DNA of 38,581 bases from Clostridiales bacterium UBA6114 (GTDB taxonomy: Bacteria > Bacillota > Clostridia > Oscillospirales > Butyricicoccaceae), in NCBI GenBank assembly GCA_002423435.1, contig DIWE01000004.1, positions 1 through 38,581 of the forward strand. Direction: 5' to 3'. A program made the position numbers and the translations under genes. Each line of letters opens with the position of its first letter. Within the stretch, counting starts at the first letter, position 1. Positions 30,063-36,556 of this stretch are shown in pieces. The notes beneath the pieces are model-generated. The model was given only the letters and a program-made list of their open reading frames with translations, was not told where the DNA came from and did no database searches.

Positions 30063-31787
30063 CTAAAGCCGCCAGCCGATGGCCTCCGACCGGAGCCTTA
30101 AAAAGTTCCGGTAGATGCCGGGCCTATTAGAAAGCTCGTCGTGGGTTCCCCGCTGCACGATCCTGCCGCCGTCCACCACCAGAATCTGGTCGGCGTCGCG
30201 CACCGTGGTCAGCCGGTGGGCGATGGTGATGAGGGTTTTGCCGCGCGTCAGCTCCCGGATGGCTGATAAAAGCGCATGTTCGTTTTCCGGGTCCACGCTG
30301 GAGGTTGCCTCGTCGAGTATGACGATGGGGGCGTTCTTCAGAATGGCGCGGGCGATGGAGATGCGCTGCTTTTCTCCGCCGGACAGGGTGGAGCCGCCCT
30401 CGCCGACCATGGTATCGTAACCCTCCCGCAGAGCGGTGATAAAGTCGTGGCAGCGGGCGCGCTTTGCCGCCTCTACGACCTGCGTATGGGTCGCGTCCGG
30501 GTTTCCGAACCGGATATTGTTTTCAATCGTGTCGTGAAAGAGGTAGACGTTCTGAAACACCATGGAGATATGTCGGAGCAGGCTGTCGGCGGTGCAGTCC
30601 TTTACGTTTTTGCCCCCCGCCAGCACCTCGCCGGAAGAAACGTCCCAGAACCGGGCGATGAGATTGCAGAGAGTCGTCTTGCCGCTGCCCGACGGGCCGA
30701 CGATGGCGCAGGTGCTGCCCTGGGGCACTTTGAGGGAAACGCGGTCGATGACCGTGCGGCTGTCGTAGGCAAAGGACACGTCCCGAAGCTCGATATCGAA
30801 GTTCTTCGGCCGAAGCTCCGCCGTCGTCGTATCCATGTCGGGGATATCGGTGACGGCCTCCAGCCGGTCGAGCTCGGTGTTGATTTTTTTGCTTAAGAAC
30901 GCTCCGTCGCCCATCTGCTCGAACTCCGAGTAGACGAGAAAGGCGGACACCAGAAACATCAGGCAGTAGGGCAGCGTGACGGCGCCGGAGAGATAGAGTA
31001 CGGACGCAAGAAAAAGCATGCAGCAGCCCGTGATTTTGAAAACCGCGGTGAAGCCTTTCAGAAGCCCCGCGACGCTGCGCTCCTGCTCGAGGTCCGCCTG
31101 CCGTTTGCCTTCAAAAGCGGCGTAAACCGCCCCCTCGCTGTTTTCCGTCCGGGAGAAGGCCCTGAGCACGGAGATGCCCCGTATATACTCCAGAGACTGG
31201 GTGATCAGGTTCTCCTGGGCGGCCAGTGCCAGCGGGGTATGCCTGGCGGCCCGGACCTGCACCACATGGAGCACCGCGATGCCCGCCGCGAGCCCGGCAA
31301 GCGACAAAAGCGCCATGGGCGGGCTTAAAAAGAGAAATATCACCGTGACGACCAGCGCCATGAACACGCCGCCGGTCAGGTCGGTGATGGCCAGCATGGA
31401 ATACTGTTCAAGCTCCACGATGGTGGAAGTGAGCACCGTCTGGATCGACCCCAGCCGCTGTTCGGAGAAGTAGCCCATGGGAGCTTTTTTCATCCTGTCC
31501 CCGATCTGGAGCCTGTAGTCCCGGAACATGTCGAAGCCCTTGGCGCTCATGGAGATATCCATCAGCCACTGGAACAAAAAGCGGCCGAGAATGCTGCCGA
31601 TGAGGACCCGGAGGGCGGAAAGGACGACCTCGGGCGTCAGGCGGTCTAAATTGTCGACGATGATATAGACCGCGAGCAGCATCACGGCCATGGAAACACT
31701 TTTTAAGAAATTGAGCAAAATACCGAGATAGATGCGCGGGCGGCTTTTTCCGGAAATGGCAAGAATGCGTCGGATCATTTTAAGCAT
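30063..31787 (-). CDS. ABC half-transporter, fused membrane and ATPase domains (pair 2, second gene)
   Basis: This 574-residue exporter-fold protein has a membrane domain at about 15-300 and an ATPase with GPSGSGKTTLCNL, LSGGEKQRISIARAIL and IVILDEATSSVDPENE. Its ATG overlaps the upstream gene's end by eight bases and has GGGAG seven bases before it. It probably forms a heterodimer with the product of 31780-33546 and is transcribed on into the AraC gene. Confidence 0.85.
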   Translation of the reverse strand: MLKMIRRILAISGKSRPRIYLGILLNFLKSVSMAVMLLAVYIIVDNLDRLTPEVVLSALRVLIGSILGRFLFQWLMDISMSAKGFDMFRDYRLQIGDRMKKAPMGYFSEQRLGSIQTVLTSTIVELEQYSMLAITDLTGGVFMALVVTVIFLFLSPPMALLSLAGLAAGIAVLHVVQVRAARHTPLALAAQENLITQSLEYIRGISVLRAFSRTENSEGAVYAAFEGKRQADLEQERSVAGLLKGFTAVFKITGCCMLFLASVLYLSGAVTLPYCLMFLVSAFLVYSEFEQMGDGAFLSKKINTELDRLEAVTDIPDMDTTTAELRPKNFDIELRDVSFAYDSRTVIDRVSLKVPQGSTCAIVGPSGSGKTTLCNLIARFWDVSSGEVLAGGKNVKDCTADSLLRHISMVFQNVYLFHDTIENNIRFGNPDATHTQVVEAAKRARCHDFITALREGYDTMVGEGGSTLSGGEKQRISIARAILKNAPIVILDEATSSVDPENEHALLSAIRELTRGKTLITIAHRLTTVRDADQILVVDGGRIVQRGTHDELSNRPGIYRNFLRLRSEAIGWRL

Positions 31788-33546
31788 ACTCTCTCACTCC
31801 CTCCATGATGCGGTCGGAAGCGCCGATATGCTCCGCCCACATGGCCTTGTACAACGGGCAGCTCAAAAGCAGCTCCTCCTGCGTGCCCCGGCCCACGATC
31901 CCGCCGCCGTTCACCACAAGGATCTGGGCCGCGCTGCGGATCGTGCTCAGCCGGTGGGCCACGACGATCAGGGTTTTGCCCCGGATCAGCCTGCCGATGG
32001 CCTGCTGGATGAGCGATTCGCTTTCCGGGTCCGAATAGGCCGTTGCCTCGTCCAGAATGATTACCGACGCTTTTTTCAGCATGGCGCGGGCGATGGTGAT
32101 GCGCTGGCGCTCGCCGCCGGATAGGCGGTCCCCGGCGTCGCCGGCAAGGGTGTCGTATCCACTCGGGAGGCCCATGATGAAATCGTGGCAGTTCGCCGTT
32201 TTGGCCGCCGCTACGATCTCGTCGTCGGTCGCGTCCTTATCCCCGATGCGGATGTTCTCGCGGATGGACATATCAAACAGGAAATTGTCCTGCGCCACAT
32301 AGCTCACATCATCCATCAGCTGGCCGAAGGGGATCTCCCGGATGTCGCGCCCGCCGTAACGCACCGTGCCCGAGGTCGCGTCCCAGAAACCGGCCATCAG
32401 CTTTGCGATGGTGGACTTGCCGGAGCCGGAAGGCCCCACGATTGCGGTCATGGCCCCGGGGATCGTCTCAAAGCTTACTTTGTGCAGCACTTCCGTTTCG
32501 TCATAAGCAAAAGAGACGTCTTCAAAGGAAAAGGCGCTGCCCGACAGCGTCACCGGCTTTTCCGGCCGCTTAAGCTCCGGTATGGCCAGAAATTTCCGGA
32601 TCGGGCCCAGGTTCGCCGCGATCACAGTGAGCTGCTCCGTGCCGAAAGCGAGCTTCATCATCGGGGCGATAAAGCCGAGGGACACGACCATGCAGGTGAT
32701 GAAGACCGGCAGGGTGATTTCGCCGTTCATATAGAGGTACGCGCCGATGGGCAGAGTCCCAAGAAGTGTCGACGGAAGCACCGCCTTGACGCCGGACATC
32801 CAGAACCAGCACTGCCGCCACCACGAAAGGGTGCTGTCGTGAAAAAAATTCACCGACTTTGCGTATTTGCCGTAGGAGGAACCCGTCCTGCCGAAGGCTT
32901 TTATAACCTGGATGCCGCCCACATACTCCACCAGGGCGGCGTTCATCTCGCTGCCCGATTTCAGATAGAGGGCCATCTTTTCTCCGTACCCCCGCATCAT
33001 GCCGACCATAAAAACAACGCTTAACGGAATAGTGATCAGGGAAGCAAGGCCCATGCGCCAGTCCATGGCGAACATCAGGGCGATGCTCGAAAGGGGGGCC
33101 GCGATCTGGGAGGGAGCCTCCGGCACCACATGGGCGATGGAATCCTCAAGCTTTCCGACGTTATCCACCATCAGGGCCTTGAAATGGCCGGTCGGGGTTT
33201 CGAGCATCACGCCCATCGGCACCCGGCGCATCTTGTCGGCCACCGCCCGCCGGATATTTCTGAGGATGGTAAAGGCCACGCCGTGGCTTCGCAGGGACGA
33301 ACGCCAGCAAAGAAGCGCCCGCAGGGCCATGCCGGCAGCAGCCGCCGCGGCGAGAAGCGCCGCTTCCCGAACAGTCGCCGTCCCGGCGTACAGGCGGCTC
33401 GCCAGCGCCGCCACCGCAAAGAACGGCGCCATGCCGAACAGCTCGCCGAGAACGGCCAGAATAACCGAAAGAGGCATTCGCCCCTTTGCCTCCCCGGCAA
33501 AGGAAAACAAAACGGCGATGGGGTTTGGCTTTTTTTCTTTTTGCAT
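31780..33546 (-). CDS. ABC half-transporter, fused membrane and ATPase domains (pair 2, first gene)
   Basis: This 588-residue exporter-fold protein has GPSGSGKSTIAKL, LSGGERQRITIARAML and VIILDEATAYSDPESE in its C-terminal ATPase and about six helices in the first 310 residues. A strong AAAGGAG stands six bases before the ATG. Operator copy 5 lies just upstream, between this gene and tetR. As in pair 1, the Walker B tail (AYSD) departs from the usual SALD, matching the siderophore-type half-transporters more than classic drug exporters; that comparison is from memory. Confidence 0.85.
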   Translation of the reverse strand: MQKEKKPNPIAVLFSFAGEAKGRMPLSVILAVLGELFGMAPFFAVAALASRLYAGTATVREAALLAAAAAAGMALRALLCWRSSLRSHGVAFTILRNIRRAVADKMRRVPMGVMLETPTGHFKALMVDNVGKLEDSIAHVVPEAPSQIAAPLSSIALMFAMDWRMGLASLITIPLSVVFMVGMMRGYGEKMALYLKSGSEMNAALVEYVGGIQVIKAFGRTGSSYGKYAKSVNFFHDSTLSWWRQCWFWMSGVKAVLPSTLLGTLPIGAYLYMNGEITLPVFITCMVVSLGFIAPMMKLAFGTEQLTVIAANLGPIRKFLAIPELKRPEKPVTLSGSAFSFEDVSFAYDETEVLHKVSFETIPGAMTAIVGPSGSGKSTIAKLMAGFWDATSGTVRYGGRDIREIPFGQLMDDVSYVAQDNFLFDMSIRENIRIGDKDATDDEIVAAAKTANCHDFIMGLPSGYDTLAGDAGDRLSGGERQRITIARAMLKKASVIILDEATAYSDPESESLIQQAIGRLIRGKTLIVVAHRLSTIRSAAQILVVNGGGIVGRGTQEELLLSCPLYKAMWAEHIGASDRIMEGVREYA

Positions 33547-33565
33547 GACAATCTCCTTTCCGATT

Positions 33566-33581
33566 GTTAGAAATATCTAAC
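33566..33581. promoter_or_regulatory. Operator copy 5, GTTAG-N6-CTAAC
   Basis: Five perfect bases per half around AAATAT, 20 bases before the start of ABC pair 2. A TATAAG sequence (33581-33586, minus strand) touches it and could be a -10 box, but no good -35 is present. This makes the link to a promoter weaker than for the other copies. Confidence 0.7.
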
Positions 33582-33606
33582 TTATACTTAAAATTTTTGA
33601 GGTTCG

Positions 33607-34221
33607 CTAAAACCCCAAAAAAGCCCGCCAGCCGGGGGTAAAAAATTGCTTCAGCGTCTCAAGATAGTGGAGCGCGTCCTTTTTGGAAAAGTCATGGACC
33701 ACCACCTCGAAAAATGCGGAGTAATAGGCGTTTAACAAAAGGTGCAGCTCCTCGGGGACGACGTCGTTTACATGGATGCCCCGCGCGCGCAGCGCGTCCA
33801 TATAGCGCATGGTCTCCGCCTGGTCGATTTCTATAAATTCGTCGAAGAAATGCTCAAAGCGCGTGCCCGCCGACGACCGGAGCAGCAGCCGGAAGGCGTC
33901 AAAGTGGTCGTAGACCACATCCACCAGCCGGGTGAGATCGGTGTCGCCGCTCCACATGGAGTCAAGATCTCCCTTTTCGAGATACATATAGCCCCGTCTG
34001 GTCTGGATCTCCGCCATATCCTTCAAGGCATCCAGCGCGGGCTGCACAAGGGCCGCGAACATCTCCTCCTTGTCTTTAAAGTGACGGTAGAGCCCGGCGG
34101 AGGTCATGCCGGCCGCCGCCGCAATCGACCGCATGGAGGCTTTCTCAAACCCGTTGTCCAAAAATTCTTTTTTGGCGGCCGGTATGATGCGGGCATGGCT
34201 TAAGCTTTTGTCCTTCGGCAA
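33607..34221 (-). CDS. TetR-family transcriptional regulator
   Basis: This 204-residue regulator has an N-terminal TetR HTH (about 10-57): FLDNGFEKASMRSIAAAAGMTSAGLYRHFKDKEEMF. The C-terminal ligand-binding part is unlike any I can name. I start at TTG 34221 because AAGGAGG stands seven bases upstream; reading on to 34260 crosses the promoter. It lies directly ahead of ABC pair 2 and is a candidate for binding the GTTAG-N6-CTAAC sites, although its own promoter carries a different palindrome. Confidence 0.85.
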   Translation of the reverse strand: MPKDKSLSHARIIPAAKKEFLDNGFEKASMRSIAAAAGMTSAGLYRHFKDKEEMFAALVQPALDALKDMAEIQTRRGYMYLEKGDLDSMWSGDTDLTRLVDVVYDHFDAFRLLLRSSAGTRFEHFFDEFIEIDQAETMRYMDALRARGIHVNDVVPEELHLLLNAYYSAFFEVVVHDFSKKDALHYLETLKQFFTPGWRAFLGF

Positions 34222-34242
34222 AACGTCTCCTCCTTGTGAGCG

Positions 34243-34264
34243 ATCAACGTTAGCTATCACTGAT
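34243..34264. promoter_or_regulatory. Imperfect palindrome at the tetR promoter
   Basis: ATCA at the left and TGAT at the right flank a central self-complementary TAGCTA. A GTTAG half-site (34249-34253) is present, but the second half reads CTGAT rather than CTAAC. It begins about five bases downstream of the -10 box and is a likely autoregulatory site. Confidence 0.45.
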
Positions 34265-34268
34265 TACT

Positions 34269-34297
34269 ATCGTACCGCTTTTTCCTCCTTTTGTCAA
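34269..34297 (-). promoter_or_regulatory. Promoter of the tetR gene
   Basis: On the minus strand, an exact TTGACA (34292-34297), a 17-base spacer and TACGAT (34269-34274), about 48 bases before the TTG start. Confidence 0.65.
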
Positions 34298-34509
34298 CTT
34301 CAATTTATGCAGATTGCAGAGCGGTTTCCCGCAATGTATCGCTGTTAATAAATAAGACAGCCGATTTGGGTTTTGCAACAGCGGCGCCGCAAGAAAAGTG
34401 ATAGGTCGGATATTTGATTCCGCTGAGAAATTTAAGAAAATCGCCCGTCTACATAAATCCTACAAATTTCTTTGCTAACATCTGAACATATGCAAAAAGG
34501 AGGAGCCAA

Positions 34510-36384
34510 ATGGAATCAGATATCAAGACCAAGAGGCTGCGCATCGGCGGGATGACCTGCGTCAGCTGTCAAAATAAAATCGAAAGGAAGCTCCGAAATA
34601 CCGCGGGAATCAAAAACGCAAGAGTGAGCTACAGCTCCGGTACCGCCGATGTCACCTACGACGCGGACATTATATCGCTCAAGGACATATCCGGGATCAT
34701 CCAAAAGCTCGACTATAAAGTGCTGACGGGAAACGAAAGTCGGTCGCCGGGCGCGAATCGCGTCATCGGCCTTCTGGTGATCATTGCCGCGTTGTATGTG
34801 CTCTTGCAGCAGTTTGGCGTTTTGAATCTGCTCGTGCCGAGCCGGCTGGCTGAAACCAATATGGGTTACGGCATGCTGTTTGTCATCGGCCTGATCACAT
34901 CGGTCCACTGCGCGGCCATGTGCGGCGGGATCAATCTTTCACAATGCATCCCGCGCGATGAGGGCTGCGGCGGAAAGGAAAGCCGCCTGGCTGCATTCAG
35001 GCCGACGTTTCTGTATAATCTTGGGCGGGTCATTTCCTACACGGCGGTGGGCTTCATTGTCGGCGCGCTCGGTTCGGCGATCACCTTCTCCAATGCCATG
35101 CAAGGCGTGCTCAAGCTTGCGGCGGGCGTGTTCATGATCATCATGGGAGTCAATATGCTGGGCATTTTTCCCTGGCTTCGCAAATTGAATCCAAGAATGC
35201 CAAAAATCTTCTCGAACAGGATCGACGAAGAGAAATCCAACAGCAAAAGCCCGCTGTTTGTCGGCCTGCTGAACGGATTAATGCCCTGCGGCCCCCTGCA
35301 GGCAATGCAACTTTACGCCCTGTCCACAGGAAATCCCCTGGCCGGAGCGCTGTCCATGTTTTTGTTCAGCCTGGGAACCGTGCCGCTGATGTTCGGACTT
35401 GGCGCGCTCGGTTCGGCGCTTGGCAAAAAGTTTACACACAAAATCATGACCTTCGGCGCGGTGCTGGTTGTGGTGCTCGGGTTGTCCATGCTGTCACAGG
35501 GCTTCAGCCTGGCGGGCTTTTCACTCCCTCAATTGATTCCGGAAAGCCTGGGCGCACAGCCCGGCACAGGCTACGGCGACAGCGACGTGAGGATCGAAAA
35601 CGGCGTGCAGATTGTAGACGGCACCATTTCCTCCGGCAGGTATCCATCCATTACCGTTCAGGCCGGAATCCCGGTGAAATGGACGATAGACGCCCCGGAA
35701 GGGAGCTTAAACGGCTGCAACAACAGGATGATCATTCCCGAGTACAATATCGAGTACAAGTTTAAAACCGGAGAAAACGTTATTGAGTTTACACCCGCCA
35801 AGCCGGGCAAATTCTCATTAAGCTGCTGGATGGGAATGATCCGAAGCTCGATCAATGTGGTGGAAGCGGGGGCAGAGGCGCCCGCGGGCGATGGCTCCGC
35901 CGCCGAACAGGCGCCGGACGACGATTCCGTATACGGCGGCGTCCCAGCCGAGCCGGTACCGGCGGGCTATGTCATCCCGACCGACGAAATAGCCGTCGCA
36001 ACGCTTAAGGACAGTTATCAGCAGGTGACGATAGAGCTGACGGACGATGGGTTTCTTCCGGCGGTTATAGTGGTTCAGGCGGGCATTGAGACAAAGTGGA
36101 TCATCAACAACAGCTCGTCAAAGGACCGAAACTTTGATTTGCTTGTTCCCTACTATTCCACGCAGGTTCCGCTGGTCGCTTCGGAGAACCCGCTCTACCT
36201 GTATCCGACAGACGACTTCGATTTCTCAAATGGCGACAACACCTTTTACGGCTATGTGAAAGTGGTCGACGACCTGAAAGCCGTCGATATCGAAGCCGTC
36301 AAAAAAGAAGTATCCGGTTTTCAGACGCTGATCTGGCCTCCTGAAACCTTCGGGTCTGCCGGCGGCGCCCCAAGCTGTCACTGA
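34510..36384 (+). CDS. HMA–UreH_2 (TauE/SafE-like)–cupredoxin fusion membrane protein
   Basis: This 624-residue protein has three parts. Residues about 5-70 are a heavy-metal-associated domain with the copper motif MTCVSC. Residues about 80-340 form a multi-helix membrane domain of the UreH_2/TauE-SafE/CcdA-like type, with SVHCAAMCGGIN and NGLMPCGPLQAMQLYAL as paired motifs. Residues about 355-600 hold two cupredoxin-like domains; the first has NGCNN and LSCWMGMI as possible copper ligands, while the second lacks them. It ends in Cys-His. AAGGAGGAG precedes the ATG. As the first gene of a copper operon it may move copper to or from CopA or an outer partner; the direction is not known. Confidence 0.8.
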   Translation: MESDIKTKRLRIGGMTCVSCQNKIERKLRNTAGIKNARVSYSSGTADVTYDADIISLKDISGIIQKLDYKVLTGNESRSPGANRVIGLLVIIAALYVLLQQFGVLNLLVPSRLAETNMGYGMLFVIGLITSVHCAAMCGGINLSQCIPRDEGCGGKESRLAAFRPTFLYNLGRVISYTAVGFIVGALGSAITFSNAMQGVLKLAAGVFMIIMGVNMLGIFPWLRKLNPRMPKIFSNRIDEEKSNSKSPLFVGLLNGLMPCGPLQAMQLYALSTGNPLAGALSMFLFSLGTVPLMFGLGALGSALGKKFTHKIMTFGAVLVVVLGLSMLSQGFSLAGFSLPQLIPESLGAQPGTGYGDSDVRIENGVQIVDGTISSGRYPSITVQAGIPVKWTIDAPEGSLNGCNNRMIIPEYNIEYKFKTGENVIEFTPAKPGKFSLSCWMGMIRSSINVVEAGAEAPAGDGSAAEQAPDDDSVYGGVPAEPVPAGYVIPTDEIAVATLKDSYQQVTIELTDDGFLPAVIVVQAGIETKWIINNSSSKDRNFDLLVPYYSTQVPLVASENPLYLYPTDDFDFSNGDNTFYGYVKVVDDLKAVDIEAVKKEVSGFQTLIWPPETFGSAGGAPSCH

Positions 36385-36417
36385 CTGAAATATCGAAATC
36401 GGAAGGAGAGATAAGGT

Positions 36418-36549
36418 ATGCAACTTCTTTTGAGCCATTGGCACTGCATATTACCGGTTGTCGGGATCGTCGCCGCGATACTATTTATGCGCGAAAAGCC
36501 GAAAGACAGGGATTCCGATAAAAAAAAACCTAAAGAAGGAGTGAGGTGA
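36418..36549 (+). CDS. 43-residue membrane peptide with HWHC motif
   Basis: This small ORF lies between the fusion gene and CopA. It has a strong AAGGAG site upstream of the ATG and its stop lies seven bases before the copA start. The peptide starts MQLLLSHWHC, has one transmembrane segment (about residues 10-24, ILPVVGIVAAILF) and a charged, Lys/Asp-rich tail. The two His and one Cys next to the membrane could bind copper. I know no named family; it could be a copper-ATPase-associated regulator or chaperone peptide. Coding status rests on placement and ribosome binding site. Confidence 0.65.
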   Translation: MQLLLSHWHCILPVVGIVAAILFMREKPKDRDSDKKKPKEGVR

Positions 36550-36556
36550 TCCATAC

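Noticed and set aside
23465..33581. Classic DtxR/IdeR iron boxes
   Set aside because: The half-sites agree, but the known box has a one-base spacer and all five copies here have six; kept only as an alternative regulator class.
34261..34509. CopY or CsoR operator before the copper operon
   Set aside because: I looked for TACAnnTGTA and CsoR-like palindromes and found none convincing; no confident promoter either.
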